From positions 124,001-188,000 of the forward strand of contig NZ_WSTC01000008.1 of NCBI RefSeq assembly GCF_009789195.1: a stretch of DNA of 64,000 bases. The letters run 5' to 3'. Numbering within the stretch: the stretch's first letter is position 1; each line of letters starts with the position of its first letter. Under the pieces are notes generated by a model that searched no databases, was not told where the DNA came from, and saw only the letters and a list, made by a program, of their open reading frames with translations. The position numbers and the translations under genes are program-made. This DNA is from Paenibacillus sp. MMS18-CY102. Lineage in GTDB: Bacteria > Bacillota > Bacilli > Paenibacillales > Paenibacillaceae. This document shows, piece after piece, positions 33,649 through 42,360 of this stretch.

Positions 33649-33912
33649 TTATGCAGCTTTTAGCAGAGGAGATTGTTCGTTCGTTTGTTGTATCTCGGAT
33701 TGGTTCATCTGTGCTGCAATTTGGCGAAGCTCTCTTAGCATTTCGTCTAATTCTTGGCGAAGGTCTGCTAATTCATTCGTGCAACGTGATTGCAGCTTAT
33801 CTAGATCGGTATTCGAAAGCTGGTTGCTGCGGATTTGATAGATGAGTTTATTCGTCATCGTTTCGCTATCGCTAATTCGGCTGGCATAGACAATTGCTGG
33901 TGTGGATGGCAT
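33649..33912 (-). CDS. Small hypothetical protein with coiled coil
   Basis: This 87-residue protein has a central heptad-rich helix (LDKLQSRCTNELADLRQELD, then EMLRELRQIAAQMNQ) likely to form a coiled coil. The start has AAGGAG nine bases upstream. No signal peptide, membrane helix or known family is seen. The 190 bp between it and the SDR gene contain only short open frames. Confidence 0.6.
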   Translation of the reverse strand: MPSTPAIVYASRISDSETMTNKLIYQIRSNQLSNTDLDKLQSRCTNELADLRQELDEMLRELRQIAAQMNQSEIQQTNEQSPLLKAA

Positions 33913-34096
33913 CAATGTAGCTCCTTAATTTGTTGGAATTGCAGTTAGTATATCAACCGTTTATTAATTCATATGGCGAAAAGTGTGAACGGAATGTAAT
34001 AATTTTGGCCCGTTATTTTTACTTATGATGATATTCAGTGCTGTTAAGAAGTGGTAATATTATAGAATACATTGGAAAAGCGAAGGTGGTTTTAGA

Positions 34097-34522
34097 ATGA
34101 TTAAAAAATTTTTTACACTCGGGCTTTGTTTGATTGCTTTACTGGCAACTACGACGAACCACACTTTAGCTGCTAGCACAAAGACGAAAATAAAGGTTAC
34201 TTTTGTCTCCGCTGACTTGGTCAGCAATAACCACGTCGGGAATGAATGGTGGTGGGGAGGTTACGTCAATGGGAAGGAAATTCAGGAAGGTGATAGCGTT
34301 ACGCTTAGCTTGAATTCAACTGATTCGATTTCACTTCGAGCAGAGGCGCAAGAACAGGACAAGTACCCCGATGACGGAGTGGCGAAAAGTTCAGTTAAAG
34401 TTTCATCCATAACGAAAGCAACTAATAAGTCCTTAAACGTTACGGTTGTAGAGAATCGAGGGCGTTACTCTGGCAATTCTGCTAAATGGACCTTTAAGTT
34501 TAAAATCGAAAAAGTGAAATAG
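34097..34522 (+). CDS. Secreted hypothetical protein
   Basis: This 141-residue protein has a signal peptide (MIKKFFTLGLCLIALLATTT...TLAAS). The mature 115 residues are rich in Ser, Thr, Lys and Val in alternating strands, with an aromatic patch NEWWWGGYVNG. It is probably a small beta-sandwich exported to the medium or wall. ATG follows GCGAAGGTGG. No family is recognised. A terminator follows directly. Confidence 0.72.
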   Translation: MIKKFFTLGLCLIALLATTTNHTLAASTKTKIKVTFVSADLVSNNHVGNEWWWGGYVNGKEIQEGDSVTLSLNSTDSISLRAEAQEQDKYPDDGVAKSSVKVSSITKATNKSLNVTVVENRGRYSGNSAKWTFKFKIEKVK

Positions 34523-34539
34523 TTACCTGAATTATTTCT

Positions 34540-34568
34540 GAAGCCGCGATTAACGTGGCTTCTTTTTT
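34540..34568 (+). terminator. Rho-independent terminator
   Basis: The arms GAAGCCGCG and CGTGGCTTC are followed by TTTTTT. Confidence 0.82.
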
Positions 34569-34726
34569 ATTTTCCACCCATAACTGTTTATCTTAGAATT
34601 GCATACATTTTCCGTAACATTGCTTCTATAGCAACAAACAATCTATCTCTATAATATGGATGTACCACAAGGAGAGGAGGGCATACATCACAGGCCAATC
34701 AAGTTGCAAGATCGAACAGTCTTTAC

Positions 34727-34740
34727 TGAAAGCGCTTTAA
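34727..34740 (+). promoter_or_regulatory. cre (CcpA) site of glucanase gene
   Basis: TGAAAGCGCTTTAA matches the cre consensus at all but one position. It lies 100 bp before the glucanase start and downstream of a TATAAT at 34650-34655, where it could act as a roadblock. Catabolite repression of the glucanase is likely. Confidence 0.65.
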
Positions 34741-34840
34741 AGTTAGTCGTTAACGGCTTGTAGCTGCTTCCTGCAACTTAGAGTTTTCGTATCGCCGCAT
34801 ATGTTCGCATGCACAAGCACACAATTTGAGGAGGTTTATA

Positions 34841-37800
34841 ATGCGCAACAAGTATGTCACATGGACGCTTGCCGTAACGATGCTTTTTTCGAGCTTCTTC
34901 CTGGCAGTAGGCCCGAATAAGTCGGTACATGCAGCTGGAGGAACGAACCTAGCACTAGGCAAAAATGTAACGGCGAGCGGCCAATCGCAATCGTATGGCC
35001 CTAATAATGTAAAAGACGGCAATCAATCATCGTACTGGGAAAGCTCAAACTTTGCATTCCCGCAATGGGTTCAAGTTGATCTGGGCGCGGCGGCGAGCAT
35101 CGACCAAGTCGTGCTGAAGCTGCCTGCAGGCTGGGAAACGCGTACGCAAACGCTGGCTGTACAAGGCAGTACGGACGGCTCCAACTTCACGAACATCGTC
35201 GGCTCTGCCGGTTATGTATTTAATCCTGCGGTTTCGAACAATACAGTAACGATTAACTTCGCAGCGGCGAACACGCGCTATGTTCGTTTGAACGTAACGG
35301 CAAATACGGCTTGGCCGGCAGCGCAGTTCTCTGAATTCGAAATTTATGGCACAGGTGGCGGAACGACAAATCCAGATCCAGTACCTGCTGGTTCGTATCA
35401 AGCTGAATCAGCTGCGCTGTCTGGCGGAGCGAAAGTAAACACAGACCACACTGGCTATGCGGGCATTGGCTTCGTAGACGGCTACTGGACGCAAGGCGCA
35501 ACGACGACCTACACGGTTAACGTTGCCACAGCAGGCAACTACAAATCGACATTGAAGTATGCTAACGCTTCGGGCGGCAGCAAAACGCTTAGCGTAATCG
35601 TCAATGGCACGAAAGTGAAAACGACGACACTGGCGAACCTAGCAAACTGGGATACTTGGGGCACACAAGCGGAAGTTGTCGCGCTTAATGCAGGCAACAA
35701 TACAATCGCTTACAAATACGACACGACGGATTCCGGCAATGTGAACCTCGACCAAATCTTGGTTGAAGCGACGACGGCTAATCCGAACCCGGATCCAGAT
35801 CCGAACCCAAATCCGAACCCAGATCCAACGGGCACCAATATCGCAATCGGCAAATCGCTCAGCGCATCTTCGAATACGCAAGCATTCGTAGCTGGCAACG
35901 CGAACGATAATGATACGAACACGTACTGGGAAGGCGGCTCGGCAACGAGCACATTGACGCTTGACCTTGGTTCGAACCAGAACGTAACGGCTATCGTGCT
36001 GAAGCTAAATCCTTCTTCGGCATGGAGCACGCGTACGCAAACGATCCAAGTGCTTGGCCACAACCAAAGCACGACTACATTCAGCAATCTCGTATCTTCG
36101 CAGTCGTACACGTTCAACCCTGCAACGGGCAACTCCGTGACAATTCCGGTTACGGCAACAGTTAAGCGCTTGCAACTGAGCATTACAGCTAACTCAGGTT
36201 CCGGCGCTGGACAAATCGCTGAGTTCCAAGTATTTGGAACGCCAGCAGCGAATCCAGACCTGACGATTACAGGCATGTCATGGACGCCTTCATCGCCAGT
36301 AGAGACGGATGCTGTTGTGCTGAATGCAACGGTTAAAAACAACGGAAATGCAGATGCTCCTGCAACGACGGTTAACTTCTACTTGAACAGTGAACTCGTA
36401 GGCTCCTCGCCAGTTGGCGCACTTGCTGCAGGCGCATCCTCAACGGTTTCGTTCAATGCTGGCACGAAAACAGCTGCGACTTATTCCGTTAGCGCAAAAG
36501 TGGATGAGAGCAACGCGATCATCGAGCAAAATGATGCAAACAACAGCTACACGAATGCGGCTTCGCTCGTAGTCGCACCTGTTGCAAGCTCTGACTTGGT
36601 CGGCACGGCGTCGTGGACGCCAAGCACGCCAGTTGCTGGCAACGCTGTTGGCTTCACAGTGAATCTCAAAAACCAAGGCACGATTTCATCTGCAGGCGGT
36701 GCTCATGGCATTACGGTTGTTGTGAAAAATGGTGCAGGAGCTACGCTTCAGACGTTCAGCGGCTCCTACAGTGGCGCAATTGCAGCAGGCGCATCCGTTA
36801 ACGTAACGATTCCAGGCACGTGGACGGCTGTGAATGGCAGCTACACGGTAACGACGACCGTTGCTGTCGATGCTAATGAGCTGGTAAACAAACAAGCGAA
36901 CAACGCAAGCACATCGAACCTCGTTGTATATGCACAACGTGGCGCAAGCATGCCTTACAGCCGTTATGATACGGAAGATGCTACACGTGGCGGCAGTGCA
37001 ACACTGCAAACTGCTCCAACGTTTAACCAAACGCAAATCGCTTCCGAAGCATCCGGCCAAAGCTATATCGCACTTCCTTCGAACGGTTCCTCTGCACAAT
37101 GGACTGTCCGTCAAGGACAAGGTGGAGCTGGCGTTACGATGCGTTTCACAATGCCAGATTCGTCTGACGGCATGGGCTTGAACGGCTCGCTTGACGTTTA
37201 TGTCAATGGCGTTAAAGTGAAAACAGTATCGCTCACGTCCTACTACAGCTGGCAGTACTTCTCCGGTGACAGCCCTGGTGACGCGCCTAGCGCTGGCCGT
37301 CCGCTGTTCCGCTTTGACGAAGTGCACTGGAAGCTAGACACGCCACTTCAACCAGGCGACACGATCAAAATTCAAAAAGGCAATGGTGATAGCCTGGAAT
37401 ACGGCGTTGACTTCCTCGAAATCGAGCCGGTTCCAACCGCTGTTGCCAAACCAGCTAACTCACTTTCCGTAACGGATTACGGCGCAGTAGCGAACGACGG
37501 CCAAGATGACCTCGCTGCTTTCAAAGCGACGGTAACGGCAGCTGTTGCAGCTGGCAAGTCCATTTACATTCCTGCAGGCACATTCCATCTGAGCAGCATG
37601 TGGGAAATTGGTTCGGCCAACAATATGATCAATAACCTCACGATCACAGGTGCCGGTCTCTGGCACACGAACATTCAGTTTACGAATCCGAATGCAGCAG
37701 GCGGCGGCATTTCGCTTCGTATTTCTGGCCAGCTTGATTTCAGCAACGTCTACATGAACTCTAACTTGCGTTCGCGTTATAACCAGAATGCGATTTACAA

Positions 37801-38641
37801 AGGTTTCATGGACAACTTCGGCACCAACTCCAAAATCCATGACGTATGGGTCGAGCACTTCGAGTGCGGCATGTGGGTAGGCGACTACGCGCATACGCCA
37901 GCGATCTATGCAACAGGCCTTGTTGTTGAGAACAGCCGGATTCGCAACAACCTTGCTGACGGCATCAACTACTCGCAAGGCACGAGCAATTCGATTGTCC
38001 GCAACAGCAGCATCCGCAACAATGGTGACGACGGCCTTGCGGTTTGGACGAGTAACTATAATGCTGCTCCAGCTGGCGTGAACAACACGTTCTCGTACAA
38101 CACAATCGAAAACAACTGGCGTGCAGGCGGTATCGCATTCTTCGGCGGCGGCGGCCACAAAGCGGACCACAACCTTATCGTTGATACGGTTGGCGGCTCC
38201 GGCATCCGGATGAATACGGTATTCCCTGGCTACCACTTCCAAAACAACACGGGCATTACGTTCTCGGATACGACGATCATTAACAGCGGCACGAGCCGGG
38301 ATTTGTACGACGGCGAACGCGGTGCGATCGATCTGGAAGCATCTAACGATGCGATCAAGAACGTAACGTTCAGCAACATCGATATCATCAATACGCAGCG
38401 TGATGCGGTTCAATTCGGATACGGCGGCGGATTTGAGAACATCATATTTAACAACATTAACATTAATGGCACAGGTCTTGATGGCGTTACGACTTCACGG
38501 TTTGCCGGACCGCATAAAGGTGCAGCAATTTACACCTACACAGGCAATGGTTCTGCAACGTTTAACAACCTGACGACGAGCAATATCGCTTATCCAGGAG
38601 GAAATTTCATCCAGCCTGGATTCAATCTGACGATTAACTAA
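34841..38641 (+). CDS. Multidomain alpha-1,3-glucanase, GH87 type
   Basis: This 1266-residue secreted enzyme has a signal peptide (1-32), a discoidin/F5-F8C domain (about 36-172), a CBM6/35-like domain (about 180-310, AYQAESAALSGGAK-like start), an Asn/Asp-Pro linker, a second discoidin domain (about 333-470), two CARDB-like repeats (475-705) and an uncharacterised beta domain (710-865). The C-terminal right-handed beta-helix (870-1266) starts VTDYGAVANDG and carries the acidic cluster NNGDDGLA. The order DS-CBM-DS-unknown-catalytic is that known for bacillar GH87 alpha-1,3-glucanases (mutanases) such as Agl-KA; the CARDB pair may be an addition. ATG 34841 follows GAGGAGG. It would degrade fungal wall glucan or mutan. 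Confidence 0.85.
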   Translation: MRNKYVTWTLAVTMLFSSFFLAVGPNKSVHAAGGTNLALGKNVTASGQSQSYGPNNVKDGNQSSYWESSNFAFPQWVQVDLGAAASIDQVVLKLPAGWETRTQTLAVQGSTDGSNFTNIVGSAGYVFNPAVSNNTVTINFAAANTRYVRLNVTANTAWPAAQFSEFEIYGTGGGTTNPDPVPAGSYQAESAALSGGAKVNTDHTGYAGIGFVDGYWTQGATTTYTVNVATAGNYKSTLKYANASGGSKTLSVIVNGTKVKTTTLANLANWDTWGTQAEVVALNAGNNTIAYKYDTTDSGNVNLDQILVEATTANPNPDPDPNPNPNPDPTGTNIAIGKSLSASSNTQAFVAGNANDNDTNTYWEGGSATSTLTLDLGSNQNVTAIVLKLNPSSAWSTRTQTIQVLGHNQSTTTFSNLVSSQSYTFNPATGNSVTIPVTATVKRLQLSITANSGSGAGQIAEFQVFGTPAANPDLTITGMSWTPSSPVETDAVVLNATVKNNGNADAPATTVNFYLNSELVGSSPVGALAAGASSTVSFNAGTKTAATYSVSAKVDESNAIIEQNDANNSYTNAASLVVAPVASSDLVGTASWTPSTPVAGNAVGFTVNLKNQGTISSAGGAHGITVVVKNGAGATLQTFSGSYSGAIAAGASVNVTIPGTWTAVNGSYTVTTTVAVDANELVNKQANNASTSNLVVYAQRGASMPYSRYDTEDATRGGSATLQTAPTFNQTQIASEASGQSYIALPSNGSSAQWTVRQGQGGAGVTMRFTMPDSSDGMGLNGSLDVYVNGVKVKTVSLTSYYSWQYFSGDSPGDAPSAGRPLFRFDEVHWKLDTPLQPGDTIKIQKGNGDSLEYGVDFLEIEPVPTAVAKPANSLSVTDYGAVANDGQDDLAAFKATVTAAVAAGKSIYIPAGTFHLSSMWEIGSANNMINNLTITGAGLWHTNIQFTNPNAAGGGISLRISGQLDFSNVYMNSNLRSRYNQNAIYKGFMDNFGTNSKIHDVWVEHFECGMWVGDYAHTPAIYATGLVVENSRIRNNLADGINYSQGTSNSIVRNSSIRNNGDDGLAVWTSNYNAAPAGVNNTFSYNTIENNWRAGGIAFFGGGGHKADHNLIVDTVGGSGIRMNTVFPGYHFQNNTGITFSDTTIINSGTSRDLYDGERGAIDLEASNDAIKNVTFSNIDIINTQRDAVQFGYGGGFENIIFNNININGTGLDGVTTSRFAGPHKGAAIYTYTGNGSATFNNLTTSNIAYPGGNFIQPGFNLTIN

Positions 38642-38662
38642 GCTTGCCTTAAGCATGAATAG

Positions 38663-38692
38663 GAAGGGGTTCCTCGGAACTCCTTCTTTTTC
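38663..38692 (+). terminator. Rho-independent terminator
   Basis: The arms GAAGGGGTT and AACTCCTTC (one G-T pair) are followed by TTTTTC. Confidence 0.7.
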
Positions 38693-38722
38693 TATCGAGC
38701 ATTTTCATTAAAGGAGAAACAA

Positions 38723-39184
38723 ATGGATACTTCCCAACTGATCGAGTGGTCCGTTATTCACAACATCGTGGAACGAACGGAATGTGGTTTTTTTAGTTAT
38801 CTTCGTGAATGGAAGAAGGCCAACCGAGAAGATTACATCGACACGTTCATGGGGGATTTAGACATCTATTTATGCACGGCCAAAATGAAGTCGATTCAAC
38901 TCACGCATCATTTTGAGCTTTCATATGATGTGGTATATTCGACACTGTATGTTTTATATCTGGGAGAACGAATCGGAGAATATCACATGATATTCACGCT
39001 AGATGGCGCTATCGAAGATGAAGGCTTACAGCTGGACCAAACGAGTAAAGATTCGATAAGAGAAGGCTCAATCAAATTGTGGATGATCCGAAGCGCTCGA
39101 AATGCCGGCTTGTCCATTCACTCCATCGCACAGGCAGTCGAGATCGAAGAAAATTTGATTACACATTTATTGAACGAGCAGTAA
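38723..39184 (+). CDS. Hypothetical protein
   Basis: This 153-residue cytoplasmic protein has no membrane helix. The C-terminal 35 residues (RSARNAGLSIHSIAQAVEIE, then ENLITHLLNEQ) look like a helix-turn-helix-like segment seen at the end of transposase-derived and Rpn-type proteins. The N-terminal part is not recognised. ATG follows AAAGGAGAAACAA. It is flanked by terminators and so is a one-gene unit. Confidence 0.68.
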   Translation: MDTSQLIEWSVIHNIVERTECGFFSYLREWKKANREDYIDTFMGDLDIYLCTAKMKSIQLTHHFELSYDVVYSTLYVLYLGERIGEYHMIFTLDGAIEDEGLQLDQTSKDSIREGSIKLWMIRSARNAGLSIHSIAQAVEIEENLITHLLNEQ

Positions 39185-39215
39185 AAGCGTTGTGTGTTTC
39201 ACATTCGTCATGGAG

Positions 39216-39241
39216 CCCATCCTTACGAGGATGGGTTTTTG
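39216..39241 (+). terminator. Rho-independent terminator
   Basis: The arms CCCATCC and GGATGGG are followed by TTTTTG. Confidence 0.8.
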
Positions 39242-39298
39242 TGCTAGATTGAAACATTCAGTTTACCGCTTCCGTCTAAGGGAAGGGGGCGATTCATA

Positions 39299-40078
39299 AT
39301 GGGCAACGTAAAATTAATCAAGGGCAAGGCAGTACTAATGTTACTCATCTTGTTAGTTTCAGCAGGGTGCAGCACGTCTGAACCAGGCAACAGCATATCG
39401 CATACTGAGGCGAACAAACCAGAAACTGTACATAAAGAAACGAGCGAGCCATGCAAGGCTGAAATTGATTGGGTCGATTTTGTTATGATTAATAACATTA
39501 AATATCATCAGAACTACGAAGGAACCCAAGAGGTAAGCGATAGCGAGCTGGGGGGTAAAGTGGGTGAAATCACTTTTAATGCGAATGAGCAAGCGTGCCT
39601 GGACTATACGATGAAGAATGGAGATGCGGCATTCCTGCCGGTTGGGACTGCAATATACGCGATGAAAGGCTACAAGCCTGAATTCCGGATCGTCGCGGAC
39701 CATAAAGTTTATGAGGTTAATGAAAATCCGAATGCAGCAACGATGGGGGACTTGCTAGATATCCACGGCCGCGTGGAGAAAGTAAGTTTAGAAAGTGGGG
39801 ACGACGGTTCGGCGATTGGCGACTTCACGCCAGAGGCATCGACAGCCTTTGTCGATGGGCTGCTGCCATTAGCCTATGTTGGATTTGATGAAGTCTATAA
39901 GAAATCACAATCGGAATCAGGCGTGTTCTTGCGCGTGCATTTGAAAGACGGAACCTCGTTCCGAATGGTCTATTACCCGAAGGCGAATGCGTTCAACGCT
40001 GGCGCTTTTGGCACCGAACAATTAAGGACGTTAATTATGTCGCAACGTATGCAAATCAAGGCGGCAGCAGGATTGTAA
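39299..40078 (+). CDS. Hypothetical lipoprotein
   Basis: This 259-residue protein has a lipoprotein signal with lipobox LVSAGC and a Ser/Thr/Glu-rich tether. The mature domain contains WVDFVMINNIKYHQNYEG and a C-terminal segment FRMVYYPKANAFNAG. Similar lipoproteins of unknown function are common in Bacillales. The start is ATG 39299, with AAGGGGGCG upstream. It is anchored on the outer face of the membrane; no function is assigned. Confidence 0.75.
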   Translation: MGNVKLIKGKAVLMLLILLVSAGCSTSEPGNSISHTEANKPETVHKETSEPCKAEIDWVDFVMINNIKYHQNYEGTQEVSDSELGGKVGEITFNANEQACLDYTMKNGDAAFLPVGTAIYAMKGYKPEFRIVADHKVYEVNENPNAATMGDLLDIHGRVEKVSLESGDDGSAIGDFTPEASTAFVDGLLPLAYVGFDEVYKKSQSESGVFLRVHLKDGTSFRMVYYPKANAFNAGAFGTEQLRTLIMSQRMQIKAAAGL

Positions 40079-40164
40079 CATGCATAAGTAATAAGATTAC
40101 AACATTTAATATATTCCCATATATGGTATAGTTACTAGATATTAATAAACTAGGAGTCGATAAT

Positions 40165-40761
40165 ATGGGCGCATTTTTTGCAAATCTTCAAGTGTTTATT
40201 GGGGAACTTTCACCAATCGAAGCTGAACAACGTGTATTATCCGAGCTTTCCCAATGGTTACAGGAACATAATTACAAGCAAGCAGCAGATACGAAATCAG
40301 CTAGCCGGACGTTCATCATAGGTGCAACACAGCCGTCTGGCCGTTGGCTCACCATCTACGATGAAGGCATGGATGACCTCGATGTCCGTCGAATGGACGA
40401 GATCGCAGCTGTCCTCTCATTACGAGTAAATTTTCCAATAGCTGGCATACTCGTTTGCGATAGCGATGATTTGTTTGTGCGATTATATGAACAAGGAAAG
40501 CTAGCTGACGAGGTGCATTGCAGCGTTGGCGGTGGCGGTAAAGGCCTCGCTAGCAAATGGGCTCCCTATTTACTGCCCCATATCACTGAATTTGAGCTAA
40601 AGCGATTGTGGAAAACAGCCAACACGTTTGCCGAAGAAACATTGGAAGAAATGGCCGAAGCAGTCGGTTGGCCGATGCCGTTCTGTGCACTAGGCTACAG
40701 ATATGCTGTAGAAGAAGGCGTGCCTAACTATTTTAGAATCGTAGGATACAGCAAATCGTAA
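40165..40761 (+). CDS. Hypothetical protein
   Basis: This 198-residue soluble protein contains RWLTIYDEGMDDLD and a Gly-rich SVGGGGKGLASKWAPYL segment. It has no signal peptide. The gene follows the lipoprotein by 86 bp and is 37 bp before the RCC1-repeat gene, so it may share a transcript with the latter. ATG follows TAGGAGTCGATAAT. No family is recognised with confidence. Confidence 0.68.
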   Translation: MGAFFANLQVFIGELSPIEAEQRVLSELSQWLQEHNYKQAADTKSASRTFIIGATQPSGRWLTIYDEGMDDLDVRRMDEIAAVLSLRVNFPIAGILVCDSDDLFVRLYEQGKLADEVHCSVGGGGKGLASKWAPYLLPHITEFELKRLWKTANTFAEETLEEMAEAVGWPMPFCALGYRYAVEEGVPNYFRIVGYSKS

Positions 40762-40798
40762 GAGCTTGATTAGAGGCCGAAAGGGGCAGTTGTTAATC

Positions 40799-42244
40799 AT
40801 GTTAATTAAAAAATGGTTATTATCTTCGCATCGTATTGCCATTATGGCTGTCATGTCGAGTTTATTGATTCTATCCGCAGGCCAACCGCGTACTTCTGCC
40901 GCTGCTGCTGTTATCACCCCTTCATTTACACAGGTCGAGACTAATACTTATTACTCCGTTGCATTGCGAAGTGACGGCTCCGTGTGGACTTGGGGGCGGA
41001 ATTTGTATGGGGAGCTTGGCATTGAGAAAAAAGTGACGATTGGCCGTTTCCCTACTCCACTGCGCCTTTCGAATCTCTCTAAAATCATTGGCATTTCGGT
41101 AGATGTCTCTAATCAATATCAGCTAGGCGTACAATCCGATGGAACCATCTGGGAGTGGGGCAGAGACGTTAACGTCTATAAGCAATCCATTCTGCCAAGA
41201 ACGGTTAAAGGAATTACAGGTGCCGTCGCTGCTGCTTCTGGTGGTGGAATCGCAAGTGCACTGTTGAATGACGGAACGATCGTTTCGTGGGGGAGGCTCG
41301 CCGGAGACGATGATTCACAAGTCAAGGCAACTCCGATAGCGAAATTGCAGAACGTCACCGCGATCAAACAAGATGGACAATTCGGCTATGCCGTGACTAA
41401 GGATGGTTTCGTTTATGCTTGGGTATCGAAGCTAGATGTAAATCGGAATTTAGTGTTGGGCAAGCCATATAAGCTGCCAGGCATTGCCAACATCAAGCAA
41501 TCCAATGCAAACTGGGATGCAACGATCGATAAAAGCGGGAGGCTATGCAGCTGGCAGCTTGACCCATACACAACGACCCCTTCATCTGGATTAACATTTG
41601 TGGAGAAGCCAGCTTGTGTAGCCTTGCCATTGAAAGTAAAACAAGCATCGGGTAATTTGCTGCTAGCAGACACAGGTGTCGTCTATATGATGAAAAATGG
41701 TAAACCGGTCAAAGTTAACGGGTTGCCTGCTATCGTATCTATAACCAGCAGCAGCTATCACCAGCTCGCAATCGATAAACAAGGGCAAATATGGGGCTGG
41801 GGCGCGAATCAATGGTTTGAAACTGGCAGCCCAACCTCAAGCAGCGACGGAATGGTTTACAAGCCTGCACTGCTGGAGCGTGGCGTCGACATATTCATCA
41901 ACGGCCAGCTTATAACTTCATCTGTTCCTGCATATGTATCCCAATCATCGGTTCAGATACCGATTAACTCATTCTCCAAGCGATTAGGCATACAGTTTAC
42001 GGTTGCAACAGGAATTGGAGAGAAGTATAGCACGATTTATAAGTTAGTTAGAGGCGACAAGACGTTAACGATTACGCGAGAGGCTGATCGGACGCTTGTG
42101 GAGCTCAACGGCCAACCGATCCCGTTCCCGGAGGGGATTGGCAACTCAGTTGGTTCGGTTACCGTACCCTATGAAATGTTGAGCGCGCTTGGAATAACAG
42201 CAAGTTGGGACGAAACGATGCATCGATTAAAGCTAACTGTTTGA
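40799..42244 (+). CDS. Exported RCC1-repeat protein with copper amine oxidase-like domain
   Basis: This 481-residue protein has a signal peptide (IAIMAVMSSLLILSAGQPRT...AAAA) followed by RCC1-type repeats: VALRSDGSVWTWGRN, GVQSDGTIWEWGRD, ALLNDGTIVSWGR and AIDKQGQIWGWGAN. These form an extracellular beta-propeller. The last 110 residues (from VDIFINGQLI) match the copper amine oxidase N-terminal-like stalk domain common in Paenibacillus surface proteins. ATG 40799 follows AAAGGGG; a TTG at 40766 is less likely. Its ligand and role are unknown. Confidence 0.85.
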   Translation: MLIKKWLLSSHRIAIMAVMSSLLILSAGQPRTSAAAAVITPSFTQVETNTYYSVALRSDGSVWTWGRNLYGELGIEKKVTIGRFPTPLRLSNLSKIIGISVDVSNQYQLGVQSDGTIWEWGRDVNVYKQSILPRTVKGITGAVAAASGGGIASALLNDGTIVSWGRLAGDDDSQVKATPIAKLQNVTAIKQDGQFGYAVTKDGFVYAWVSKLDVNRNLVLGKPYKLPGIANIKQSNANWDATIDKSGRLCSWQLDPYTTTPSSGLTFVEKPACVALPLKVKQASGNLLLADTGVVYMMKNGKPVKVNGLPAIVSITSSSYHQLAIDKQGQIWGWGANQWFETGSPTSSSDGMVYKPALLERGVDIFINGQLITSSVPAYVSQSSVQIPINSFSKRLGIQFTVATGIGEKYSTIYKLVRGDKTLTITREADRTLVELNGQPIPFPEGIGNSVGSVTVPYEMLSALGITASWDETMHRLKLTV

Positions 42245-42261
42245 TCCGTTGCCTGAAAATG

Positions 42262-42289
42262 TGATCCGCCTTGTGCGGGTCTTTTTTTG
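42262..42289 (+). terminator. Rho-independent terminator
   Basis: The arms GATCCGC and GCGGGTC (one G-T pair) are followed by seven Ts. Confidence 0.75.
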
Positions 42290-42360
42290 TTTTCATCACT
42301 ATCCCTAAGCTCGAATATTGTAGTAAAGAGATGACGCACAAGGGAAGGGCGGGGTCTACC

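Noticed and set aside
35780-35835. Short tandem repeat that could be a microsatellite or CRISPR-like unit
   Set aside because: It encodes the Asn/Asp-Pro linker between glucanase domains; the repeat follows the protein and not the DNA level.
37460-38413. Long antisense ORF (317 codons) on the minus strand
   Set aside because: It lies wholly inside the glucanase gene, has no ribosome binding site, and its protein is rich in Arg and Val in the way antisense frames usually are.
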